Shown one piece after another: positions 1-10,140 of a stretch of DNA of 64,000 bases (the first letter of the stretch is position 1; each line of letters opens with the position of its first letter). Where the stretch lies: the NCBI GenBank assembly GCA_958298945.1, contig OY282608.1:76742806-76806805 (forward strand), given 5' to 3'. Both the position numbers and the translations under genes were made by a program. The DNA comes from Atherix ibis (taxonomy: Eukaryota > Arthropoda > Insecta > Diptera > Athericidae). The notes under the pieces are model-generated. The model saw nothing but the letters and a program-made list of their open reading frames with translations. It was not told where the DNA came from and made no database searches.

Positions 1-2015
1 TGTTGGTTTGTTGGTTTGTTGGTTTGTTGGTTTGTTGGCTTGTTGGTTTGTTGGTTTGTTCGTTTGTTGGCTTGTTGGTTTGTTGGCTTGTTGGCATGTT
101 GGTTTCTTGGTTTGTTGGTTTCTTGGTTTGTTGGTTTGTTGGTTTGTTGGTTTGTTGGTTTGTTGGTTTGTTGGTTTGTTGGTTTGTTGGCTTGTTGGTT
201 TGTTGGTTTGTTCGTTTGTTGGCTTGTTGGTTTGTTGGCTTGTTGGCATGTTGGTTTCTTGGTTTGTTGGTTTTTTGGTTTGTTGGTTTGTTCGTTTGTT
301 GGTTTGTTGGTTTTTCGGTTCGTTGGTTTGTTGGTTTGTTGGTTTGTTGGTTTGTTGGTTTGTTTGTTTGTTGGTTTTTTGGTTTGTTGGTTTGTTGGTT
401 TTTGTTGGCTTATTGGTTTGTTGGCTTATTGGTTTGTTGGTTTTTTGGTTTGTTGGCTTGTTGGTTTGTTGGCTTGTTGGCTTGTTGGTTTGTTGGTTTG
501 TTGGTTTGTTGGTTTGTTGGTTTGTTAGTTTGTTGGCATGTTGGTTTGTTGGCTTGTTGGCTTGTTGGTTGTTAGTTTGTTGGTTTGTTGGTTTGTTGGT
601 TTGTTGGTTTGTTGGTTTGTTGGTTTGTTGGTTTGTTGGTTTGTTGGTTTGTTGGTTTGTTAGTTTGTTGGTTTGTTGGTTTGTTGGTTTGTTGGTTTGT
701 TGGTTTGTTGGTTTGTTGGCTTGTTGGTTTGTTGGTTTGTTCGAATGTTGGCTTGTTGGTTTGTTGGCTTGTTGGCATGTTGGTTTCTTGGTTTGTTGGT
801 TTCTTGGTTTGTTGGTTTTTCGGTTTGTTGGTTTGTTCGTTTGTTGGTTTGTTGGTTTTTCGGTTTGTTGGTTTGTTGGTTTGTTGGTTTGTTGGTTTGT
901 TGGTTTGTTGGTTTGTTGGTTTGTTGGTTTGTTGGTTTGTTTGTTTTTGGTTTGTAGGCGTGTTTGTTTGTTGGTTTGTTCGTTTGTTCGTTTGTTGGCT
1001 TGTTGGTTTGTTGGTTTGTTGGTTTGTTGGTTTGTTGGTTTGTTGGTTTGTTGGTTTGTTGGTTTATTTGTTTGTTAGTTTGTTAGTTTGTTGATTTGTT
1101 GGTTTGTTTGTTTGTTGGTTTGTTGGTTTGTTGGTTTGTTTGTTTGTTGGTTTGATTGTGTGTTGGTTTGTCCGTTTGTTAGCTTGTTGGTTTGTTGGCT
1201 TTTTTCCTTGTTGGCTTGTTGGTTTGTTGGTTTGTTGGTTTGTTGGTTTGTTGGTCTGTTGGTTTGTTGGCTTGTTGGCTTGTTGGTTTGTTGGTTTGTT
1301 GGTTTGTTGGTTTATTTGTTTGTTGGTTTGTTGGCTTGTTGGTTTGTTGGCTTGTTGGCATGTTGGTTTGTTGGTTTGTTGGTTTGGTGGTTTGTTGGTT
1401 TGTTGGTTTGTTGGTTTGTTGGTTTGTTGGTTTGTTGGTTTGTTGGTTTGTTTGTTTTTTTGGTTTGTTGGCTTATTGGTTTGTTGGTTTGTTGGTTTGT
1501 TGGTTTGTTGGTTCCTTCGTTTGTTGGTTTTTTTGGTTTGTTGGTTTGTTAGTTTGTTTGTTTGTTGGTTTGTTGGTTTTTTTGGTTTGTTGGCTTGTTG
1601 GTTTGTTGGTTTGTTGGTTTGTTGGTTTGTTGGTCTGTTGGTTTGTTGGTTTGTTGGTTTGTTGGTTTGTTGGTTTGTTTGTTTGTTGGTTTTTTGGTTT
1701 GTTGGTTTGTTGGTTTTTTGGTTTGTTCGCTTATTGGTTTGTTGGTTTTTTGGTTTGTTGGCTTGTTGGTTTGTTGGTTTGATGGTTTGTTGGTTTGTTG
1801 GTTTGTTGGTTTGTTGGTTTGTTGGTTTGTTGGTTTAATAGTTTGTTGGTTTGTTGGTTTGTTGGTTTGTTGGTTTGTTGGTTTGTTGGTTTGTTGGTTT
1901 GTTGGTTTGTTGGTTTGTTGGCTTATTGGTTTGTTGGTTTGTTCGTTTGTTGGCTTGTTGGTTTGTTGGCTTGTTGGCATGTTGGTTTCTTGGTTTGTTG
2001 GTTTCTTGGTTTGTT
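1..2015 (+). repeat. Left-edge satellite segment
   Basis: Mostly TTGGTTTG and TTGGCTTG monomers. A recurring string of TTCGTTTG, TTGGCTTG, TTGGCATG and two TTGGTTTC monomers is seen near 60-125, 210-260, 750-800 and 1940-2010. One box A (954) and one box C (1510) are present, and no box B. The stretch from about 955 to 1200 resembles 3840-4080 in order of variants, an offset near 2.88 kb. Nothing else is visible here. Confidence 0.8.
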
Positions 2016-2019
2016 GGTT

Positions 2020-4335
2020 TTTTGATTTGTTGGTTTGTTCGTTTGTTGGTTTGTTGGTTTGTTGGTTTGTTGGTTTGTTGGTTTGTTGGTTTGTTGGTTT
2101 GTTGGTTTGTTGGTTTGTTGGTTTGTTGGTTTGTTTGTTTATGGTTTGTAGGCGTGTTTGTTTGTTGGTTTGGTCCTTTGTTGGTTTGTTGGCTTGTTGG
2201 TTTGTTGGTTTGTTGGTTTGTTGATTTGTTGGTTTATTTGTTTGTTGGTTTGTTGGCTTGTTGGTTTGTTGGCTTGTTGGCTTGTTGGTTTGTTGGTTTC
2301 TTTGTTTGTTGGTTTGTTCGTTTGTTGGCTTGTTGGTTTGTTGGTTTGTTGGCTTGTTGGTTTGTTGGTTTGTTGGTTTGTTGGTTTGTTGGTTTGTTGG
2401 TTTGTTGGTTTGTTGGTTTGTTGGTTTTTTGGTTTGTTGGTTTGTTGGTTTGTTGGTTTGTTGGTTTGTTGGTTTGTTGGTTTGTTGGTTTGTTGGTTTG
2501 TTGGTTTGTTGGTTTTTGGTTTTGTAGGCGTGTTTGTTTGTTGGTTTGTTGGGTTGTTCGTTTGTTGGTTTGTTGGTTTGTTTGTGTGTTGGTTTGTCCG
2601 TTTGTTGGCTTGTCAGTTTGTTGGCTTGTTGTCTTGTTGACTTGTTGGCTTGTTGGTTTGTTGGTTTGTTGGTTTGTTGGTTTGTTGGCTTGTTGGTTTG
2701 TTAGTTTGTTGGTTTGTTTGTGTGTTGGTTTGTCCGTTTGTTGGCTTGTCAGTTTGTTGGCTTGTTGCCTTGTTGGCTTGTTGGCTTGTTGGTTTGTTGG
2801 TTTATTTGTTTGTTGGTTTGCTGGCTTGTTGGTTTTTTGGCTTGTTGGCTTGTTGGTTTGTTGGTTTGTTTGTTTGTTGGTTTGTTCGTTTGTTGGCTTA
2901 TTGGTTTGTTGGCTTGTTGGCTTGTTGGCATGTTGGTTTGTTGGTTTGTTGGTTTGGTGGTTTGTTGGTTTGTTGGTTTGTTGGTTTGTTGGTTTGTTGG
3001 TTTGTTGGTTTGTTGGTTTGTTGGTTTGTTTGTTTTTTTGGTTTGTTGGCTTATTAGTTTGTTGGTTTGTTGGTTTGTTAGTTTGTTGGTTCCTTCGTTT
3101 GTTGGTTTTTTTGGTTTGTTGGTTTTTTTGGTTTGTTGGCTTGTTGGTTTGTTGGTTTGTTGGTTTGTTGGTCTGTTGGTTTGTTGGTTTGTTGGTTTGT
3201 TGGTTTGTTGGTTTGTTTGTTTGTTGGTTTTTTGGTTTGTTGGTTTGTTGGTTTTTTGGTTTGTTGGCTTATTGGTTTGTTGGTTTTTTGGTTTGTTGGC
3301 TTGTTGGTTTGTTGGCTTGTTGGCTTGTTGGTTTGTTGGTTTGTTGGTTTGTTGGTTTGTTGGTTTGTTGGTTTGATGGTTTGTTGGTTTGTTGGTTTGT
3401 TGGTTTGTTGGTTTGTTGGCTTGTTGGTTTGTTGGCTTGTTGGCTTGTTGGTTGTTAGTTTGTTGGTTTGTTGGTTTGTTGGTTTGTTGGTTTGTTCGTT
3501 TGTTGGTTTGTTGGTTTGTTGGTTTGTTGGTTTGTTGGTTTGTTGGTTTGTTGGTTTGTTGGTTTGTTGGTTTGTTGGTTTGTTGGTTTGTTGGTTTGTT
3601 GGTTTGTTGGTTTGTTGATTTGTTGGTTTGTTGGCTTGTTGGTTTGTTGGTTTGTTCGTTTGTTGGCTTGTTGGTTTGTTGGCTTGTTGGCATGTTGGTT
3701 TCTTGGTTTGTTGGTTTCTTGGTTTGTTGGTTTTTTGGTTTGTTGGTTTGTTCGTTTGTTGGTTTGTTGGTTTTTTGGTTTGTTGGTTTGTTGGTTTGTT
3801 GGTTTGTTGGTTTGTTGGGTTGTTTGTTTTTGGTTTGGAGGCGTGTTTGTTTGTTGGTTTGTTCGTTTGTTCGTTTGTTGGCTTGTTGGTTTGTTGGTTT
3901 GTTGGTTTGTTGGTTTGTTGGTTTGTTGGTTTATTTGTTTGTTAGTTTGTTAGTTTGTTGATTTGTTGGTTTGTTTGTTTGTTTGTTGGTTTGTTGTTTT
4001 GTTGGTTTGTTTGTTTGTTGGTTTGTTTGTGTTTTGGTTTGTCCGTTTGTTGGCTTGTTGGTTTGTTGGCTTGTTTCCTTGTTGGCTTGTTGGCTTGTTG
4101 GTTTGTTGGTTTGTTGGTTTGTCCGTTTGTTGGCTTGTTGGTTTGTTGGCTTGTTTCCTTGTTGGCTTGTTGGCTTGTTGGTTTGTTGGTTTGTTGGTTT
4201 GTTGGTTTGTTGGTTTGTTGGTTTGTTGGCTTGTTGGCTTGTTGGTTTGTTGGTTTGTTGGTTTGTTGGTTTGTTGGTTTATTTGTTTGTTGGTTTGGTG
4301 GCTTGTTGGTTTGTTGGCTTGTTGGCTTGTTGGTT
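2020..4335 (+). repeat. 2.32 kb higher-order unit, copy 1
   Basis: Landmarks here recur in the next block at a steady shift. Box A at 2148 and 2524 matches 4464 and 4848 (offsets 2316 and 2324), and box C at 3088 matches 5404 (2316). The GATGG variant at 3374 matches 5643, and the CATG monomer at 3690 matches 5958 (offset 2268, one small deletion). Box A at 3837 is the odd GGAGGCG form. The right end lies where TTGGTTTGGTGG near 4290 is followed by the junction to copy 2. Ends are approximate. Confidence 0.75.
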
Positions 4336-6985
4336 TGTTGGTTTTTTGATTTGTTGGTTTGTTCGTTTGTTGGTTTGTTGGTTTGTTGGTTTGTTGGTTT
4401 GTTGGTTTGTTGGTTTGTTGGTTTGTTGGTTTGTTGGTTTGTTGGTTTGTTTGTTTATGGTTTGTAGGCGTGTTTGTTTGTTGATTTGGTCCTTTGTTGG
4501 TTTGTTGGCTTGTTGGTTTGTTGGTTTGTTGGTTTGTTGATTTGTTGGTTTATCTGTTTGTTGGTTTGTTGGCTTGTTGGTTTGTTGGCTTGTTGGCTTG
4601 TTGGTTTGTTGGTTTCTTTGTTTGTTGGTTTGTTCGTTTGTTGGCTTGTTGGTTTGTTGGTTTGTTGGCTTGTTGGTTTGTTGGTTTGTTGGTTTGTTGG
4701 TTTGTTGGTTTGTTGGTTTGTTGGTTTGTTGGTTTGTTGGTTTTTTGGTTTGTTGGTTTGTTGGTTTGTTGGTTTGTTGGTTTGTTGGTTTGTTGGTTTG
4801 TTGGTTTGTTGGTTTGTTGGTTTGTTGGTTTGTTGGTTTTTGGTTTTGTAGGCGTGTTTGTTTGTTCGTTTGTTGGGTTGTTCGTTTGTTGGTTTGTTGG
4901 TTTGTTTGTGTGTTGGTTTGTCCGTTTGTTGGCTTGTCAGTTTGTTGGCTTGTTGTCTTGTTGACTTGTTGGCTTGTTGGTTTGTTGGTTTGTTGGTTTG
5001 TTGGTTTGTTGGCTTGTTGGTTTGTTGGTTTGAAGGTTTGTTTGTGTGTTGCTTTGTCCGTTTGTTGGCTTGTCAGTTTGTTGGCTTGTTGCCTTGTTGG
5101 CTTGTTGGCTTGTTGGTTTGTTGGTTTATTTGTTTGTTGGTTTGTTGGCTTGTTGGTTTTTTGGCTTGTTGGCTTGTTGGTTTGTTGGTTTGTTTGTTTG
5201 TTGGTTTGTTCGTTTGTTGGCTTATTGGTTTGTTGGCTTGTTGGCTTGTTGGCATGTTGGTTTGTTGGTTCGTTGGTTTGGTGGTTTGTTGGTTTGTTGG
5301 TTTGTTGGTTTGTTGGTTTGTTGGTTTGTTGGTTTGTTGGTTTGTTTGTTTTTTTGGTTTGTTGGCTTATTAGTTTGTTGGTTTGTTGGTTTGTTAGTTT
5401 GTTGGTTCCTTCGTTTGTTGGTTTTTTTGGTTTGTTGGTTTGTTAGTTTGTTGGTTTGTTGGTTTGTTGGTTTTTTTGGTTTGTTGGCTTGTTGGTTTGT
5501 TGGTTTGTTGGTTTGTTGGTCTGTTGGTTTGTTGGTTTGTTGGTTTGTTGGTTTGTTGGTTTGTTTGTTTGTTGGTTTTTTGGTTTGTTGGTTTGTTGGT
5601 TTTTTGGTTTGTTGGCTTATTGGTTTGTTGGTTTGTTGGTTTGATGGTTTGTTGGTTTGTTGGTTTGTTGGTTTGTTGGTTTGTTGGCTTGTTGGTTTGT
5701 TGGCTTGTTGGCTTGTTGGTTGTTAGTTTGTTGGTTTGTTGGTTTGTTGGTTTGTTGGTTTGTTGGTTTGTTGGTTTGTTGGTTTGTTGGTTTGTTGGTT
5801 TGTTGGTTGGTTGGTTTGTTGGTTTGTTGGTTTGTTGGTTTGTTGGTTTTTTGGTTTGTTGGTTTGTTGGTTTGTTGGTTTGTTGGTTTGTTGGTTTGTT
5901 GGCTTGTTGGTTTGTTGGTTTGTTCGTTTGTTGGCTTGTTGGTTTGTTGGCTTGTTGGCATGTTGGTTTCTTGGTTTGTTGGTTTCTTGGTTTGTTGGTT
6001 TTTTGGTTTGTTGGTTTGTTCGTTTGTTGGTTTGTTGGTTTTTTGGTTTGTTGGTTTATTGGTTTGTTGGTTTGTTGGTTTGATGGTTTGTTGGTTTGTT
6101 GGTTTGTTGGTTTGTTGGTTTGTTGGCTTGTTGGTTTGTTGGCTTGTTGGCTTGTTGGTTGTTAGTTTGTTGGTTTGTTGGTTTGTTGGTTTGTTGGTTT
6201 GTTGGTTTGTTGGTTTGTTGGTTGGTTGGTTTGTTGGTTTGTTGGTTTGTTGGTTTGTTGGTTTTTTGGTTTGTTGGTTTGTTGGTTTGTTGGTTTGTTG
6301 GTTTGTTGGTTTGTTGGTTTGTTGGCTTGTTGGTTTGTTGGTTTGTTCGTTTGTTGGCTTGTTGGTTTGTTGGCTTGTTGGCATGTTGGTTTCTTGGTTT
6401 GTTGGTTTCTTGGTTTGTTGGTTTTTTGGTTTGTTGGTTTGTTCGTTTGTTGGTTTGTTGGTTTTTTGGTTTGTTGGTTTATTGGTTTGTTGGTTTGTTG
6501 GTTTGTTGGTTTGTTGGGTTGTTTGTTTTTGGTTTGTAGGCGTGTTTGTTTGTTGGTTTGTTCGTTTGTTCGTTTGTTGGCTTGTTGATTTGTTGGTTTG
6601 TTGGTTTGTTGGTTTGTTGGTTTGTTGGTTTGTTGGTTTGTTGGTTTATTTGTTTGTTAGTTTGTTAGTTTGTTGATTTGTTGGTTTGTTTGTTTGTTGG
6701 TTTGTTGTTTTGTTGGTTTGTTTGTTTGTTGGTTTGTTTGTGTTTTGGTTTGTCCGTTTGTTGGCTTGTTGGTTTGTTGGCTTGTTTCCTTGTTGGCTTA
6801 ATGGCTTGTTGGTTTGTTGGTTTGTTGGTTTGTTGGTTTGTTGGTTTGTTGCTTTGTTGGTTTGTTGGCTTGTTGGCTTGTTGGTTTGTTGGTTTGTTGG
6901 TTTGTTGGTTTGTTGGTTTATTTGTTTGTTGGTTTGGTGGCTTGTTGGTTTGTTGGCTTGTTGGCTTGTTGGTTTGTTGGTTTGT
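4336..6985 (+). repeat. 2.32 kb higher-order unit, copy 2 (expanded)
   Basis: This block repeats the variant order of the previous one and abuts it directly. It is longer because a segment of about 439 bases inside it is duplicated (GATGG at 5643 and 6082). The tail matches again after that: box A at 6536 corresponds to 3837, GTTTTGG near 6740 corresponds to 4030, and the GGTGG irregularity near 6932 corresponds to 4292. Divergence begins at about 6985. Confidence 0.72.
5640..6520 (+). repeat. Tandem duplication of about 439 bases
   Basis: The run GATGG, then a TTGGTTG short monomer with GTTAG, a TTGGTTGG monomer, TTCGTTTG, and CATG with two TTGGTTTC monomers is read twice, at 5643-6081 and 6082-6520. 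The shift of 439 is not a multiple of 8 because both copies contain short monomers. Copies look almost identical by eye, so this event is younger than the 2.32 kb duplication that contains it. Confidence 0.75.
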
Positions 6986-7199
6986 TTGTTTGTTGGTTTG
7001 TTCGTTTGTTGGCTTATTGGTTTGTTGGCTTGTTGGCTTGTTGGCATATTGGTTTGTTGGTTTGTTGGTTTGTTGGTTTGTTGGTTTGTTGGTTTGTTGT
7101 TTTGTTGGTTTGTTGGTTTGTTGGTTTGTTGGTTTGTTGGTTTGTTGGTTTGTTGGTTTGTTGGTTTGTTGGTTTGTTGGTTTGTTGGTTTGTTTGTTT

Positions 7200-7460
7200 G
7201 TTGGCTTATTGGTTTGTTGGTTTGTTGGTTTGTTGGTTTTTTGGTTTGTTGGCTTGTTGGTTTGTTGGTTTGCTGGTTTGTTGGTTTGTTGGTTTGTTGG
7301 TTTGTTGGTTTGTTGGTTAGTTGGTTTGTTCGTTTGTTGGTTTTTTGGTTTGTTGGTTTGTTGGTTTTTTGGTTTGTTGGCTTGTTGGTTTGTTGGTTTG
7401 CTGGTTTGTTGGTTTGTTGGTTTGTTGGTTTGTTGGTTTGTTGCTTAGTTAGTTTGTTCG
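7200..7460 (+). repeat. 128-base tandem duplication
   Basis: The unusual GCTGG variant occurs at 7272 and again at 7400, each followed by a TTAG monomer and TTCGTTTG (near 7317-7335 and 7445-7460). The shift is 128 bases, sixteen monomers. The second copy has extra substitutions (GCTTAGTTAG). The surrounding 6985-7690 stretch is otherwise plain monomer with a TTGGCATA variant near 7045. Confidence 0.65.
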
Positions 7461-7689
7461 TTTGTTGGTTTTTTGGTTTGTTCGTTTGTTGGTTTTTTGG
7501 TTTGTTGGCTTGTTAGTTTGTTGGTTTTTTGGTTTGTTGGCTTGTTGGTTTGTTGGATTGTTGGCTTGTTGGTTTGTTGGTTTGTTGGTTTGTTGGTTTG
7601 TTGGTTTGTTGGTTTGTTGGTTTGTTGGTTTGTTGGTTTGTTGGTTTGTTGGTTTGTTGGTTTGTTGTTTTGTTGGTTTGTTGGCTTGT

Positions 7690-10140
7690 TGGTTTGTTGG
7701 CTGTGTGCTTGTTGGTTGTTGGTTTGTTGGTTTGTTGGTTTGTTGGTTTGTTGGTTTGTTGGTTTGTTGGTTTGTTGGTTTGTTGGTTTTTTGGTTTGTT
7801 GGTTTGTTGGTTTTTTGGTTTTTTGGTTTGTTTGTTTGTTGGTTTGTTCATTTGTTGGCATGTTGGTTTGTTGGTTTGTTCGTTTGTTGGTTTTTTGGTT
7901 TGTTGGCTTGTTGGTTTGTTGGTTTTTTGGTTTGTTGGCTTGTTGGTTTGTTCGTTTGTTGGCTTGTTGGTTTGTTGGCTTGTTGGCTTGTTGGCATGTT
8001 GGTTTGTTGGTTTGTTGGTTTGTTGGTTTGTTGGTTTGTTGGTTTGTTGGTTTGTTGGTTTGTTGATTTGTTGGTTTGTTGGTTTGTTGGTTTATTTGTT
8101 TGTTCGTTTGTTGGTTTGTTGGTTTGTTGGTTTGTTTGTTTGTTGGTTTGTTGGTTTATTTGTTTGTTCGTTTGTTGGCTTGTTGGTTTGTTGGCTTGTT
8201 GGTTTGTTCGTTTGTTGGTTTGTTGGTTTGTTGGTTTGTTGGTTTGTTTGTTTGTTGGGGTGTTCGTTTGTTGGTTTTTTGGTTTGTTGGCTTCTTGGTT
8301 TGTTGGTTTGTTGGCTTGTTGGTTTGTTGGTTTGTTGGTTTGTTGGTTTGTTATTTTGTTGGCTTGTTGGTTTGTTGGCTTGTTGGCTTGTTGGCATGGT
8401 GGTTTGTTGGCTTGTTGGGTTATTGGTTTGTTGGTTTGTTGGTTTGTTGGTTTGTTGGTTTGTTGGTTTGTTGGTTTGTTGGTTTGTTGGTTTGTTGGTT
8501 TGTTGGTTTGTTAGTTTGTTGGTTTGTTGGTTTGTTGGTTTGTTGGTTTGTTGGTTTGTTGGTTTGTTGGGTTGTTGGTTTATTTGTTTGTTGGTTTGTT
8601 GATTTGTTGGTTTGTTTGTTTGTTTGTTTGTTTGTTGGTTTGTTGGTTTGTTAGTTTGTTGGTTTGTTGGTTTGTTGGTTTGTTTGTTTGTTGGTTTGTT
8701 CGTTTGTTGGCTTGTTGGTTTGTTGGCTTGTTGGCTTGTTGGCTTGTTGGCTTATTGGCTTGTTGGTTTGTTGGTTTGTTGGTTTGTTGGTTTGTTCGTT
8801 TGTTGGTTTGTTGGCTTGTTGGTTTTTTGGTTTGTTGGTTTGTTGGTTTGTTGGTTTGTTAGTTTGTTGGTTTGTTGGTTTGTTGGTTTGTTGGTTTGTT
8901 GGTTTGTTGGTTTGTTGGGTTGTTGGTTTATTTGTTTGTTGGTTTGTTGATTTGTTGGTTTGTTTGTTTGTTTGTTTGTTTGTTGGTTTGTTGGTTTGTT
9001 AGTTTGTTGGTTTGTTGGTTTGTTGGTTTGTTTGTTTGTTGGTTTGTTCGTTTGTTGGCTTGTTGGTTTGTTGGCTTGTTGGCTTGTTGGCTTATTGGCT
9101 TGTTGGTTTGTTGGTTTGTTGGTTTGTTGGTTTGTTCGTTTGTTGGTTTGTTGGCTTGTTGGCTTGTTGGTTTGTTGGTTTGTTGGTTTGTTCCTTTGTT
9201 GGTTTGTTGGCTTGTTGGTTTGTTGGTTTGTTGGCTTGTTGGTTTGTTGGTTTGTTGGTTTGTTGGTTTGTTGGGTTGTTGGTTTATTTGTTTGTGGGTT
9301 TGTTGATTTGTTGGTTTGTTGGTTTGTTTGTTTGTTTGTTTGTTGGTTTGTTGGTTTGTTGGTTTGTTGGTTTGTTTGTTTGTTGGTTTGTTCGTTTGTT
9401 GGCTTGTGGGTTTGTTGGCTTGTTGGCTTGTTGGCTTGTTGGTTTGTTGGTTTGTTGGTTTGTTGGTTTGTTGGTTTGTTCCATTGTTGGTTTGTTGGCT
9501 TGTTGGCTTGTTGGTTTGTTGGTTTGTTGGTTTGTTGATTTGTTGGTTCATTTGTTTGTTGGTTTGTTGGCTTGTGGGTTTGTTGGCTTGTTGGCTTGTT
9601 GGTTTGTTGATTTCTTTGTTTGTTGGTTTGTTGGTTTGTTGGCTTGTTGGTTTGTTGGTTTGTTGGTTTGTTGGTTTGTTGGTTTGTTGGTTTGTTGGTT
9701 TGTTGGTTTGTTGGTTTGTTGGTTTTTTGGTTTGTTGGTTTGTTGGTTTGTTGGTTTGTTGGTTTGTTGGTTTGTTGGTTTGTTGGTTTGTTGGTTTGTT
9801 GGTTTGTTGGTTTGTTGGTTTGTTGGTTTGTTGGTTTGTTGGTTTGTTTGTTTTTTGGTTTGTTGGTTTGTTGGTTTGTTGGTTTGTTGGTTTGTTGGTT
9901 TGTTTGTGTGTTGGTTTGTCCGTTTCTTGGCTTGTTGGTTTGTTGGCTTGTTGGTTTGTTGGCTTGTTGGCTTGTTGGTTTGTTGGTTTGTTGGTTTGTT
10001 GGTTTGTTGGTTTGTTGGTTTGTTGGTTTGTTGGTTTGTTGGTTTGTTGGTTTGTTGGTTTGTTGGTTTGTTGGTTTGTTGGTTTGTTGGTTTGTTGGTT
10101 TGTTGGTTTGTTGGTTTGTTGGTTTGTTGGCTTGTTGGTT
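7690..10140 (+). repeat. 2.45 kb higher-order unit, copy 1
   Basis: It begins with a distinctive box B variant (GCTGTGTGCTTG, core at 7703) that recurs at 10149. The TTCATTTG/CATG cluster at 7845-7865 matches 10299-10319, the GGGGTG variant near 8258 matches 10711, and TTGGGTTG at 8567 matches 11021. Offsets are 2446 to 2454. The second half holds subunits of about 350 bases and then a long plain run, ending with CGTTTCTTGG near 9920. It has no A or C box, unlike the rest of the window. Confidence 0.78.
8520..9640 (+). repeat. 348-360 base subunits, first set
   Basis: Three successive subunits share TTGGGTTG, TTGGTTTA, TTGATTTG, a run of TTTG half-units, then TTCGTTTG and a cluster of TTGGCTTG with one TTGGCTTA. 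The TTGGGTTG marks fall near 8567, 8915 and 9270, so spacings are about 348 and 356. The third subunit carries TTCCTTTG and TTCCATTG variants and a GTGGG irregularity (near 9295, 9407). Confidence 0.7.

Noticed and set aside
954..960. GTAGGCGTG boxes as promoter or operator sites of a gene
   Set aside because: No gene follows any of them, and their spread is explained by copying with the surrounding block. A binding role stays speculative.
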